A DNA stretch of 8,730 nt from Nitrospiraceae bacterium (GCA_003454665.1 DMKB01000015.1:1172-9901), one strand, 5' to 3'. Counted from the first letter of the stretch, positions 1 to 6,673 are shown. Numbers and translations are program-made. The notes: a model not told the origin generated them from the sequence alone.

Positions 1-32
1 TAACGTTGAAAAACAACTGCAAATACCTGTCT

Positions 33-71
33 CGCGCAAAGTCGCCAAGAACGCAAAGAAAAGCCAAAGAA
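33..71 (+). repeat. Short-period (9 bp) repeat, left arm of an inverted pair
   Basis: About four units with a 9-bp period, of the type CGCGCAAAG, TCGCCAAGA, ACGCAAAGA, then a decayed unit. A related run (CGCGCAGAG, ACGCAAAG, GCGCAGAG) lies on the opposite strand at 171-196, so the two form an imperfect inverted pair around about 100 bp. There is no coding potential. The role is unknown; it resembles the dispersed low-complexity intergenic repeats seen in many environmental bacterial genomes. Confidence 0.6.
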
Positions 72-124
72 TTTAGACGGGATTGATCGCCTAAAGGCCA
101 CAGGCAGGATAACGTCATTCTTTG

Positions 125-166
125 CTGATGCCTGATGACTGTTTACTGTATGCTGACTACTGTATC
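125..166 (+). repeat. Heptad array: six 7-bp units each beginning CTG
   Basis: Six consecutive 7-mers starting at 125, 132, 139, 146, 153 and 160 all begin with CTG, for example CTGATGC and CTGATGA. The last four positions vary. The array lies between the two inverted 9-bp-period arms at 33-71 and 171-196. A second array of the same type lies at 4924-4972. A 7-bp period rules out ordinary codon structure, and no plausible gene covers this stretch. Confidence 0.65.
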
Positions 167-170
167 TATA

Positions 171-196
171 CTCTGCGCCTTTGCGTCTCTGCGCGA
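171..196 (-). repeat. Short-period repeat, right arm of the inverted pair
   Basis: Read on the minus strand this gives CGCGCAGAG, ACGCAAAG, GCGCAGAG, matching the arm at 33-71 in inverted orientation. It begins 17 nt beyond the nfo stop codon, in what would be the nfo 3' untranslated region. No clear GC-rich hairpin followed by a T run was found, so I do not call a terminator. Confidence 0.55.
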
Positions 197-213
197 AAAC
201 GGTTTTTCTTAGG

Positions 214-1059
214 TTACTCCTTCATGAGCGATTTGACTATCTTCATATTCATCACGTCATCATCCTCTTCTTTTTTCGGCGTCTCCATGACCTTCGGGAT
301 GTCCCGGAACGCCGGGTGGTTGAGGAGCGCCCGGAATCCCTCGAGGCCGATTTTGCCTTTACCGATGTGCCAGTGGCGGTCCACATTCGACCCGAAATCC
401 CTGAGACAGTCATTCAGATGCAGCAGTTTCACCCGGTCGAGGCCGACTTCTTTGTCTATGCTCGCGGCAAGCGCATCAACGTGCTTCTGCGTCCGGATAT
501 CATACCCTGCGGCAAAACCATGGCACGTATCATAGCAGATGCCGACAGGCGAATTATCGTTCAGTCCCGCGATCACTGCCCCCATTTGATCAAACCGGTA
601 CCCGATATTACCCTTCTCGCCGGCAGTATTTTCAAGCAGGATCATCGCCTTGGGTTTGTGCAGTTTCATGGCCATGTTCAGAGCGCTCGAAACGCGGTCG
701 ATCATCCACTCTCCGCCTTGCCCGCTTGCAGAACCCAGGTGCGTCACCAGATACTCCGCGCCGATCGCCTCGGTGCGCTCGAGATCGACGATAAACTGTT
801 CGATCGATTTCTCATAGAGGTCGGGACGCTTCGAGGCAAGATTGATGAGGTAATTCGTATGGACGAACACGGGATTCACGTCCCGCACCTCGCGAAGTCG
901 CTTGAACTCCGCGATGTCGTCCTTGTTGAGGGGCTTCACGGTCCAGCCGCGAGGGTTCCGGCTGAAGATCTGCATGGTTGTGCAGCCCAGTTCGAATGCC
1001 CGCTCGACGGCGAAGGAGAAACCGCCGGAAATCGAAATATGAAAGCCGATTCGAAACAT
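214..1059 (-). CDS. nfo: Endonuclease IV (AP endonuclease, Nfo family)
   Basis: Base-excision repair enzyme that cuts 5' of abasic sites using a trinuclear zinc centre. All nine metal ligands of the family are present, numbering from the ATG at 1059: His67 and His107 (VTHLG), Glu143 (LLENTAG), Asp177 and His180 (CYDTCH), His214 (LLHLND), Asp227 and His229 (DRHWHIG), and Glu259 (VMETP). The product is 281 aa, a normal length, folded as a TIM barrel and cytoplasmic. The frame stays open to a GTG at 1083, but those eight extra residues (MSIRGENK) are translated from the repeat at 1069-1097. The ATG giving MFRIGFHIS is the better start, although no strong ribosome binding site precedes it. The gene lies downstream of ligA and the four-helix-bundle gene, so it may be co-transcribed with the ligase that finishes the same repair pathway. 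Confidence 0.95.
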   Translation of the reverse strand: MFRIGFHISISGGFSFAVERAFELGCTTMQIFSRNPRGWTVKPLNKDDIAEFKRLREVRDVNPVFVHTNYLINLASKRPDLYEKSIEQFIVDLERTEAIGAEYLVTHLGSASGQGGEWMIDRVSSALNMAMKLHKPKAMILLENTAGEKGNIGYRFDQMGAVIAGLNDNSPVGICYDTCHGFAAGYDIRTQKHVDALAASIDKEVGLDRVKLLHLNDCLRDFGSNVDRHWHIGKGKIGLEGFRALLNHPAFRDIPKVMETPKKEEDDDVMNMKIVKSLMKE

Positions 1060-1068
1060 CTTATTTTC

Positions 1069-1097
1069 GCCGCGAATTGACACGAATTTTCACGAAT
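1069..1097 (+). repeat. 29-nt 10-bp-period repeat, solitary copy in the nfo leader
   Basis: Three copies of a 7-mer of the form CRCGAAT (CGCGAAT, CACGAAT, CACGAAT), each followed by 3 nt, give an exact 10-bp period. The same 29-nt unit occurs at 6541-6569, 6681-6709 and, inverted, 7151-7179. Here it sits immediately upstream of the nfo ATG and overlaps the possible GTG extension, so it could affect nfo transcription or translation. Confidence 0.75.
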
Positions 1098-1119
1098 ATG
1101 GAGTTAAGAAATTTAACGT

Positions 1120-1147
1120 TCAAATGTCAAAATCCAAAGTTCAAATC
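1120..1147 (+). repeat. 7-bp-period TCAAA(N)2 repeat, distal arm of the four-helix-bundle cassette
   Basis: Four consecutive heptads start at 1120, 1127, 1134 and 1141: TCAAATG, TCAAAAT, CCAAAGT, TCAAATC. The string CAAAGTTCAAATCAA recurs on the opposite strand near 1556-1570. The two runs therefore form an inverted pair enclosing the four-helix-bundle gene. This arm is in the 3' flank of that gene. Confidence 0.65.
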
Positions 1148-1171
1148 AAACCGATAATGTCAAATTACCAA

Positions 1172-1588
1172 TTAGTCAAACGACTTCTTCTCCATCGGCT
1201 TCTTTTGCAACAATATAGACGAAAAAATCAATGTCAGCTCTTTTGCTTCCACCCAAAGATGCTTACACTCTCCGTTCTTACCGGGATCAGCCTTTGCCAT
1301 CATCCTGAGCCAGTGCTTGGTTTCCTTAGCTTCCTTCTTGCACAATGCGATCTTGTGACGAAAGTCCCTCTTTGATTCGGCTCCGTCTGCTTCCATATAG
1401 TTTGCGCCAATACTGGTTCCAGATCGAATCAACTGCCCGATCAAAGGACGGCTCACCTCATCCTTCACAATAGACTTAGCAAAAAGAATGATGTCTTCGC
1501 CAAATCTGGCAGTTCTCTCCTCCAGATCGAACACTTTGTTTTTTGAACTTTGGAGTTGATTTGAACTTTGATCTTTGAACTTTGTCAT
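1172..1588 (-). CDS. Four-helix-bundle protein (S23 / 23S rRNA intervening-sequence type)
   Basis: A 138-aa helical protein of the family often encoded in intervening sequences of 23S rRNA genes and also found alone between genes. No biochemical role is settled. The family core is visible from about residue 19: FDLEERTARFGEDI, then RSGTSIGANYMEAD and a C-terminal helix rich in Lys and Glu (CKKEAKETKHWLRMM). The first 18 residues (MTKFKDQSSNQ...) are low-complexity and are translated from the heptad repeat at 1544-1584, so that tail is probably disordered. The start overlaps the ligA stop as ATGA, with an AGAGGGA ribosome binding site inside the ligA 3' end, which suggests coupled translation. 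The gene separates two DNA repair genes and is flanked by inverted repeats, so it looks like an insertion. Confidence 0.88.
   Translation of the reverse strand: MTKFKDQSSNQLQSSKNKVFDLEERTARFGEDIILFAKSIVKDEVSRPLIGQLIRSGTSIGANYMEADGAESKRDFRHKIALCKKEAKETKHWLRMMAKADPGKNGECKHLWVEAKELTLIFSSILLQKKPMEKKSFD
1544..1584 (-). repeat. 7-bp-period TCAAA(N)2 repeat, coding arm of the four-helix-bundle cassette
   Basis: On the minus strand the units CAAAGT, TCAAAGA, TCAAAGT and TCAAATC begin directly after the ATGA that joins ligA to the four-helix-bundle gene, and decay into AACTCCA and AAGTTCA. It is the inverted partner of 1120-1147. It is translated as the N-terminal tail of the four-helix-bundle protein. 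Confidence 0.65.
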
Positions 1589-3615
1589 TTTCTTCCCTCT
1601 ACCAACTCCATAAACTCCTCCTCACTCAGGACCTTCACCCCCAGCTCCTTCGCCTTCGTGAGCTTGCTGCCTGCCTCCGCGCCTGCCAGCACATAATCGG
1701 TCTTCTTCGAGACCGAGCCCGTGGCGTGGCCGCCCTGCTGCTCAATAAGGTCCTCATAGTCCTTTCTCGGACGGGCGAGCGTGCCGGTGATCACGACGGT
1801 CTTTCCTTCAAGGGGGAGCCCCTTCTTTTGCGGCATGCCGCCCGTAAAATCAGGATTCGTAACGATGACGCCAAGTTTCTTGAGCGTATTAAGGGTATTG
1901 CGATTCTTTTTATCGCTGAAGAATTTTTCCACGGACTGCGCGATCTTCTCGCCCATCTGCTTTATCTCGACAATACGGTCGGTATCGATGTGGTAGAGGT
2001 CTTCGAGTTTTTCGAAGTTTCTGGCGAGAACCTTCGCCGCATATACGCCCACATGGATGATGCCCAGGGCGAACAGAAACCGGGCCATTGTCGTTGTTTT
2101 GCTCTTTTCGATGGCCTCGATCAGGTTCCCGGCGGACTTGTCGGCAAAGCGGGGAAGGTCCATGAGATCCTCTTTCTTCAGCCGGTAGAGGTCGTCAAAA
2201 TGCCGTATCCGGCCCTGCGAATACAGCAGTTCCACATTCTTTTCACCGAGACCTTCTATATCCATCGCGCCCCGGGAAGCATAATGTCTGATCTTTTCGA
2301 GCACCTGGGCCTCGCAGTTCAACCCGATGCAGCGATAGGCGACCTCGCCCTCTTCCCGCTCCACATCGGAACCGCAGACCGGACAGGCTGAAGGCGGCGG
2401 GAATTTCTCTTCCGAGCCCGTGCGCTTTTCCTGGATTACGGTTACGACGCGGGGGATGACGTCCCCTGCCCGTTCGATCACCACCGTATCTCCGACGCGG
2501 ATGTCCTTCCGCTCGATCTCGTCCCAGTTATGGAGCGTTGAACGCCCAACGGTCACGCCGCCGATCTTCACCGGCGTGAGCAGCGCCACCGGGGTGATCG
2601 CGCCGGTCCTGCCAACACTGGCAATGATCTGCTCTATCTTCGTTGTGCCCTGGTGGGCCGGAAATTTGTAGGCAATGGCCCAGCGCGGCTCCCGCGTCTT
2701 GACTCCCAGTTCATGCTGGAGGCCGAAGTCATTTACCTTGACCACAGCGCCGTCGGCCTCAAAGGAAAAACCTGATCTTTTTGACTCAATCTCCGAGACC
2801 GCATCAACGACAGCCTCGACACCCTGGACGATACGGAAGTCCTCGGGGACCGGGAAATGTGCTTTCCTGAGCCAGTCAACAAACTCCTGCTGGCTCTTGA
2901 ATGCGATCCCCTTCACAGCGCCTACGCCGTAGCAGGCCATGTGCAATTTCCTCGCTGCCGTAATCGATGAATCAAGCTGCCGTACCGCTCCTGCCGCCGC
3001 GTTCCGGGGATTGGCAAAGAGCGGTTCGCCGCTCTTTTCGCGTCCCCTGTTCAACTCCTCGAATTCATCGATATTCATGTAGACTTCACCGCGAATATCG
3101 ATCACCTCGGGGACACGGTCTATCACCTCGATTTTCATCGGCAGGGACATGACGGTCTTGATGTTCTGCGTCACCTCTTCGCCCTCGACACCGTCGCCCC
3201 TCGTCGACGCCCTGGTGAGCATGCCCTTTGTATAGTTGAGCTCGATGGCGAGACCGTCGTACTTCGGCTCAACGGTGTAGTCAACGTCGGCGTCTGATTT
3301 CAGGAACCGCTTCACGCGCCCGTCGAAATCACGCAACTCGTCATGGGAGAACGCGTTGTCCAGCGAGAGCATTGGCTCGGCATGTTTTACTTTTGTGAAT
3401 TTATCGAGGGGCGGCGCGCCCACGCGCTGGGTGGGAGAATCAGGGAGGACGAATTTATGCTTTTCTTCCAGTTCCTTTAATGTTCTGAATAACCGGTCGT
3501 ATTCCTCGTCTGAAATGACCGGTGAATCAAGGACGTAATAACGATAATTGTGGTCATTAATTTGCTGGATAAGTTTTTCAATTTCTTTTTTAATGCTATC
3601 GGAGGTTTTTTCCAT
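1585..3615 (-). CDS. ligA: NAD-dependent DNA ligase LigA
   Basis: Seals nicks during replication and repair using NAD+. The 676-aa product has the complete bacterial layout. Domain Ia spans about residues 10-70, with the NMN-binding YRYYVLD and ISDEEYD segments. The adenylation domain has the nucleophile Lys118 in EPKYDGLA, RGE near 175, and FEADGAVVKV near 285-292. An OB fold follows. A four-cysteine zinc finger (CPVC...CIGLNC, about 410-433) precedes the helix-hairpin-helix repeats (about 445-580). A BRCT domain closes it (about 598-676, starting PLEGKTVVITG). One small oddity is the HhH segment reading HVGVYAAK, where HVGE is usual. No strong ribosome binding site is seen before the ATG at 3615, but the N terminus fits the family. 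The final codons overlap the four-helix-bundle start. Confidence 0.97.
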   Translation of the reverse strand: MEKTSDSIKKEIEKLIQQINDHNYRYYVLDSPVISDEEYDRLFRTLKELEEKHKFVLPDSPTQRVGAPPLDKFTKVKHAEPMLSLDNAFSHDELRDFDGRVKRFLKSDADVDYTVEPKYDGLAIELNYTKGMLTRASTRGDGVEGEEVTQNIKTVMSLPMKIEVIDRVPEVIDIRGEVYMNIDEFEELNRGREKSGEPLFANPRNAAAGAVRQLDSSITAARKLHMACYGVGAVKGIAFKSQQEFVDWLRKAHFPVPEDFRIVQGVEAVVDAVSEIESKRSGFSFEADGAVVKVNDFGLQHELGVKTREPRWAIAYKFPAHQGTTKIEQIIASVGRTGAITPVALLTPVKIGGVTVGRSTLHNWDEIERKDIRVGDTVVIERAGDVIPRVVTVIQEKRTGSEEKFPPPSACPVCGSDVEREEGEVAYRCIGLNCEAQVLEKIRHYASRGAMDIEGLGEKNVELLYSQGRIRHFDDLYRLKKEDLMDLPRFADKSAGNLIEAIEKSKTTTMARFLFALGIIHVGVYAAKVLARNFEKLEDLYHIDTDRIVEIKQMGEKIAQSVEKFFSDKKNRNTLNTLKKLGVIVTNPDFTGGMPQKKGLPLEGKTVVITGTLARPRKDYEDLIEQQGGHATGSVSKKTDYVLAGAEAGSKLTKAKELGVKVLSEEEFMELVEGRK
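1594..1600 (-). promoter_or_regulatory. Ribosome binding site of the four-helix-bundle gene
   Basis: AGAGGGA on the minus strand lies 5 nt upstream of the ATG at 1588 and inside the last codons of ligA. With the ATGA overlap, it supports 1588 as the real start and suggests translational coupling. Confidence 0.6.
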
Positions 3616-3697
3616 AGTTCACTGCTGATATGTATGCTGCATTCATAAAGGATGCTGCGGCACTTATTCATCGCTGGAGGACGAGTGGGCTACTGAT

Positions 3698-4780
3698 TCA
3701 CTTCAAATTCCAGATCTCCGTCAACTCTGCCCGGTACGCGCCGATCTGCACTTTGAGCCATGCCGCATGATGCTCGTACCTGCTCTTCATCTGTTCATAG
3801 TGAGCGGACAGCTCATCCATGCGGTCAAGAGTACGCAGTGTTCCAATCGTCTTGATGCGGTCTCGCTTTCGATCGATGGCCTCACGCTTCCTCCTGATAG
3901 CAGAAATATCCCGCTCGTACGCTCCTATTATTTTCTCATAAGAGCGCTCCATAGTGGACAGACGGGGCCCGGCAATGGCATGGGCAACGTCGTTCAAGGG
4001 GCCGCAGTCGTTGGCTTTCAAGGAGATCCAGTCCCCCATACCCTTTCCTTTTTCAATCAAAACCTCGTAGTGGTTCAATATATCTCCGAAGCTGCGAATT
4101 TCCTGTTCGAGCTGTGCCCTGCGAACTGCATCATCATGCTCGTCTTTTTTGGAGCGTTTTTTCTTCTCTTTTTTCTCCTTCTCTTCTTTCCCCCGGTCTC
4201 TATCCTTCCGGTTATTCCCTTTTCTGTCCTTATTTTCCTCTTCCTCATCCTCGCCTATCCTGGCCAACAGGGCCCTCTTGCGAAGGATCGCATCTTCGAG
4301 GGCCCCTCTCTTTTTCGAATAGGATTTCAGGATGAAGAAAAGTTGCCGGCCAAGCTCTTCGTAGATTTCCTGCATCTCAACGTAGCGATCGGCCCACTCT
4401 GTTCCCGGAGAGTCCTCCGTATAATAGCGCTCCAGGTCTTTTTCAAATTCCGCTGATTTCCCGCTGAGCCAGTCTGCGTAGTTTTGGAACCAGTCCTCAA
4501 AACTCCTGAGTGCATCCTCTCTCTGTGCCGGCTCGAACAATTCAATCGCGTCTATCTGTTTATCAAGGCCCTTGATATCCTCCTTGATGAAAGATAGTGA
4601 ATTGCCAATTTCATCAATCGCCCGGTACAGAAAGCGCTTGTGTCGGCTGATTTCCAATTCACGTGCATCCGACTTTTCTGCTCTGGCCTTCAGCTCTTTC
4701 CCATGAACAACAGAGGAAAGAGACAGGATGGTCATCGTAAATGAAAGCAGTATGGCTGCAGACGCTGCGGAAGACCTCAT
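3698..4780 (-). CDS. Exported coiled-coil protein of unknown function
   Basis: I do not recognise a family. The 360-aa product (from the ATG at 4780) begins MRSSAASAAILLSF with a hydrophobic stretch to about residue 25. A likely signal peptidase site follows VHG at 25-27, so it is probably periplasmic or secreted. The mature part is almost wholly helical and charged: helices at about 40-175, an extreme Lys/Glu/Asp/Arg linker at about 176-217, then helices at about 218-358. There is one cysteine (259) and no recognisable catalytic motif. The frame also opens at a GTG (4795), but the ATG has an AGGA ribosome binding site 6 nt upstream and keeps the signal peptide compact. It stands alone between gaps of 305 bp upstream and 82 bp downstream, with its own candidate promoter. 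It may be a structural or envelope protein, but no function can be assigned. Confidence 0.8.
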   Translation of the reverse strand: MRSSAASAAILLSFTMTILSLSSVVHGKELKARAEKSDARELEISRHKRFLYRAIDEIGNSLSFIKEDIKGLDKQIDAIELFEPAQREDALRSFEDWFQNYADWLSGKSAEFEKDLERYYTEDSPGTEWADRYVEMQEIYEELGRQLFFILKSYSKKRGALEDAILRKRALLARIGEDEEEENKDRKGNNRKDRDRGKEEKEKKEKKKRSKKDEHDDAVRRAQLEQEIRSFGDILNHYEVLIEKGKGMGDWISLKANDCGPLNDVAHAIAGPRLSTMERSYEKIIGAYERDISAIRRKREAIDRKRDRIKTIGTLRTLDRMDELSAHYEQMKSRYEHHAAWLKVQIGAYRAELTEIWNLK

Positions 4781-4786
4781 ATTAAT

Positions 4787-4790
4787 TCCT
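4787..4790 (-). promoter_or_regulatory. Ribosome binding site of the exported coiled-coil protein
   Basis: AGGA on the minus strand lies 6 nt upstream of the ATG at 4780. It favours that start over the in-frame GTG at 4795, which has no comparable site. Confidence 0.5.
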
Positions 4791-4801
4791 GACACTTTTC
4801 A

Positions 4802-4830
4802 TATATAAAAACCTATGAAACTGAATCCAA
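4802..4830 (-). promoter_or_regulatory. Candidate sigma-70 promoter for the exported coiled-coil gene
   Basis: On the minus strand TTGGAT (4830-4825) and TATATA (4807-4802) are separated by 17 nt. They match the -35 and -10 consensus at 3/6 and 4/6 positions. The site lies about 22 nt upstream of the preferred start. The position and spacing are good but the match is weak. Confidence 0.3.
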
Positions 4831-4840
4831 ATCTTTTTTT

Positions 4841-4857
4841 GACAGGATGTACAGGAT
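4841..4857 (+). repeat. 17-nt inverted repeat, left copy (9-bp period ACAGGAT)
   Basis: GACAGGATGTACAGGAT. The inverse complement of 5014-5030 matches 15 of 17 positions. The repeat contains two ACAGGAT units at 9-bp spacing. It encloses about 156 bp that include the heptad array. Confidence 0.75.
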
Positions 4858-4876
4858 GAAGGCTTTTTCTAGGTAC

Positions 4877-4904
4877 CTGATGCCGGATTCCCGATGCCAG
4901 ATTG
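4877..4904 (+). repeat. Tandem 14-bp repeat (two heptads long)
   Basis: CTGATGCCGGATTC at 4877-4890 is followed directly by CCGATGCCAGATTG at 4891-4904, with 11 of 14 positions identical. The unit is twice 7 bp and begins like the CTGATGC units at 125-131, so it probably belongs to the same heptad family. Confidence 0.5.
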
Positions 4905-4923
4905 CGGACCACAGCTTTCTGTC

Positions 4924-4972
4924 GTCTTATGTCTGTAGTCTGCTGTCTCATGTCTGCTATCTGTAATCTGTT
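4924..4972 (+). repeat. Heptad array: seven 7-bp units of the type GTCTGNN
   Basis: Seven consecutive heptads start at 4924, 4931, 4938, 4945, 4952, 4959 and 4966, for example GTCTGTA and GTCTGCT. Five of them contain TCTG in the same phase, with some decay at both ends. It is the same design as 125-166. Together with the flanking repeats it fills most of the 304-bp gene-free gap at 4796-5099. Confidence 0.65.
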
Positions 4973-5013
4973 TTCCTCATTCCTGCCTACTGCCTTAAAG
5001 CTTTTAATTCTCT

Positions 5014-5030
5014 ATCCTGTTAATCCTGTC
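5014..5030 (-). repeat. 17-nt inverted repeat, right copy
   Basis: The minus strand reads GACAGGATTAACAGGAT, against GACAGGATGTACAGGAT at 4841-4857. It lies about 70 nt beyond the response regulator stop codon. In a transcript the two copies could pair across the enclosed heptad array. Confidence 0.75.
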
Positions 5031-5099
5031 TAAAACTCTTCTTCATTAAGTTTTTTCTCGCCAGTCCGGCAATAAGTCCATTCGTAACAAGCTGTCCTG

Positions 5100-6488
5100 T
5101 CACAATGATCCTCCGCCCTTGCTTTCCAACTGATAATCCTTGATCTTCGTCAAGAGTGTCTTATAACTCACCTGCAGGATCTCGGCGGCCCGGGACTTAT
5201 TCCCGCCCGTCTGCTTCAGGACCTGCCGGATGCGCCGCGATTCGGCGATGCGCGTCGCGGCCATGGCCACGTCGTGGAGCGGTCCGTCCATGGGAACGTG
5301 TTCGGCAAGGGCGTCGATAATACTCGATTCATTGATGCCGAGATCTTCGACCCGGATCACCCCGCCCTCGGCATAGATCACGGCCCGTTCGATGATATTC
5401 TGGAGTTCCCGCACATTACCCTTCCAGGGGAATTTCATGAGCAGGTCCATGGCATCGTCTGCCAGCGCAACGGGCTGTTTCTTCATTTCCGTGCAATTCG
5501 CCTTCATGAAATGTTCGGCAAGGGCCGGGATGTCTTCCCGCCGCTCCCGCATCGGCGGGATGGTGACGGGGAAGACATTCAGCCGGTAGAACAGGTCTTC
5601 CCGGAACGTTTTGTCCGCCACTGCCCTGTCAATGTCCTTGTTCGTCGCGGCCACGACCCGCACATCGATCTTGATCGGCTTGTTTCCGCCGACACGCTCG
5701 ATAACCTGCTCCTGGAGGACCCGCAGCATTTTTGCCTGGAGCGCCAGGTCCATATCACCGATCTCGTCGAGAAATACCGTGCCCTTGTCGGCCAATTCTA
5801 GTTTGCCGAGTTTTCGGGCGTCTGCTCCTGTAAAGGCCCCCTTTTCGTAACCGAAGAGCTCACTTTCGAGGAGTTCCCTCGGTATTGCCGCGGAATTGAT
5901 GGCAAGGAACGGCGCATCCTTGCGCGGACTCAGGTGATGGATGGCCCGTGCAAAGAGTTCCTTGCCTGTGCCGCTCTCGCCGCTGAGGAGCACCGTAGCA
6001 TTCGTCGGCGCCACCTTCTGGACCTTGGCGATAATATCCTGGAGCTGGCTGCTTTTGCCGATGATCTTCGGCAGGCCAAGCCGGTCGGCGAATTCTTCCT
6101 TGAGAAAGATGTTCTCCGTAGTCATTCGGTAGGCATCGAAGGCCCTCCGGATGAGCACCAGGAGGTGGTCCGTGTCAAAGGGCTTGGTCAGGAAGTCATA
6201 GGCCCCTTCTTTAACCGCCCTGACCGCGGTCTCGATCGTTCCGTAGGCCGTCATCACGATGACCGGCAGGAGCGGGTTGTCGGCCTTCACGGCCTTGAGG
6301 ACCTCGAAGCCGTCTTTCTTCGGGAGTTTGAGGTCCGTCAGCACGAGCCCGATGCTTTCGTCGGCGAGCTTTTTGATCCCCTCAGCGCCGTCTTTGGCCG
6401 GGACGACTTGGTAGCCTTCGGCTTCGAGGGTCTGCCGGAGCATGTCGCGCATGCTCTCTTTGTCTTCGATGACTAATATAGTTTCCAT
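5100..6488 (-). CDS. Sigma-54-dependent response regulator (NtrC/PilR type)
   Basis: Phosphorylation-controlled activator of sigma-54 RNA polymerase, 462 aa. The receiver domain (about 1-120) has the acidic pair Glu8/Asp9, phosphoacceptor Asp52 (VLTDLKLP), Thr80 and Lys102. The AAA+ domain (about 141-380) has Walker A GESGTGKE (170-177), the sigma-54 contact loop GAFTGA (217-222), Walker B VFLDE (238-242) and an arginine-finger region FREDLFYRLN. The C terminus has a Fis-type helix-turn-helix (GGNKSRAAEILQVSYKTLL, about 428-446). The frame extends to a TTG at 6506, but the ATG at 6488 gives the typical METILVIEDKES start. The likely partner is the kinase at 7186-8445, now separated by the GxxExxY block. 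PilR is plausible because pilD lies upstream, but the target promoters are outside the window. A ZraR- or AtoC-like role is also possible. Confidence 0.93.
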   Translation of the reverse strand: METILVIEDKESMRDMLRQTLEAEGYQVVPAKDGAEGIKKLADESIGLVLTDLKLPKKDGFEVLKAVKADNPLLPVIVMTAYGTIETAVRAVKEGAYDFLTKPFDTDHLLVLIRRAFDAYRMTTENIFLKEEFADRLGLPKIIGKSSQLQDIIAKVQKVAPTNATVLLSGESGTGKELFARAIHHLSPRKDAPFLAINSAAIPRELLESELFGYEKGAFTGADARKLGKLELADKGTVFLDEIGDMDLALQAKMLRVLQEQVIERVGGNKPIKIDVRVVAATNKDIDRAVADKTFREDLFYRLNVFPVTIPPMRERREDIPALAEHFMKANCTEMKKQPVALADDAMDLLMKFPWKGNVRELQNIIERAVIYAEGGVIRVEDLGINESSIIDALAEHVPMDGPLHDVAMAATRIAESRRIRQVLKQTGGNKSRAAEILQVSYKTLLTKIKDYQLESKGGGSL

Positions 6489-6540
6489 AATTGAATAAGC
6501 CGCCAATTAATGAGAAAAAAATAAAAAACAGGTCCTTTTA

Positions 6541-6569
6541 GCCGCGAATCAACACGAATTAACGCGAAT
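6541..6569 (+). repeat. 29-nt 10-bp-period repeat, copy 1
   Basis: Three CRCGAAT units at exact 10-bp spacing. This copy is identical over 29 nt to 6681-6709 and is part of the longer 140-bp-offset duplication. It lies 53 bp upstream of the response regulator ATG, so it is in that gene's leader. Confidence 0.8.
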
Positions 6570-6578
6570 GTTAGAGAA

Positions 6579-6649
6579 TTAATTCCTTATAAAAGTCAAC
6601 CTCACATGTTCAAGCGTTTTCTTAGAAAATTCAATATGATCGTAAACTG
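6579..6649 (-). pseudogene. Relic of the 3' end of a second GxxExxY gene
   Basis: Read on the minus strand this gives QFTIILNF and then, after a one-base deletion, FSKKTLEHVRLTFIRN and a stop. The intact neighbour ends QLAIILNF and FSKKALEHERLAFTRD and a stop. Both the sequence and the stop position match, so this is a frameshifted remnant of about 24 codons with no start or body. It is either a partial duplication of the resident gene or what is left of an older cassette. Confidence 0.75.
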
Positions 6650-6673
6650 GAAAAAATCTATATTAAAATACAC

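Larger units (their letters stand above)
6534..6649. repeat. Direct duplication, unit 1 (diverged)
   Basis: About 116 bp that repeat at 6674-6790 with an offset of 140 bp. They share the 29-nt repeat, the following TTAGAGAAT and the GxxExxY 3' coding end. The first roughly 45 bp are nearly identical. The coding part carries scattered substitutions and one missing base near 6629. A 24-bp AT-rich spacer separates the units. Confidence 0.8.

Noticed and set aside
125..166. CRISPR array
   Set aside because: The units are 7 bp without spacers of constant length, and there are no cas genes. None of the repeats in the window has the size of CRISPR repeats and spacers.
522..538. Sigma-54-like string TGGCAC...TAGCA
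   Set aside because: It lies inside nfo coding sequence (CYDTCHG codons) on the non-coding strand and faces no gene start.
181..1080. Plus-strand 299-aa reading frame
   Set aside because: It is antisense to nfo, whose full set of zinc ligands shows the true coding strand.
1120..1588. 23S rRNA intervening sequence
   Set aside because: The four-helix-bundle family is linked to 23S rRNA insertions, but both flanks here are protein genes (ligA and nfo) and no rRNA sequence is present.
3767..4456. Plus-strand 229-aa frame with a hydrophobic segment
   Set aside because: The hydrophobic run (Phe/Leu) is the reverse complement of the Lys/Glu linker codons of the coiled-coil protein. It is a shadow, not a membrane protein.
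5045..5075. Possible intrinsic terminator after the response regulator (GCC-GGACT-GGC followed by A-rich sequence)
   Set aside because: The stem is only 3 bp and no T run follows on the transcribed strand.
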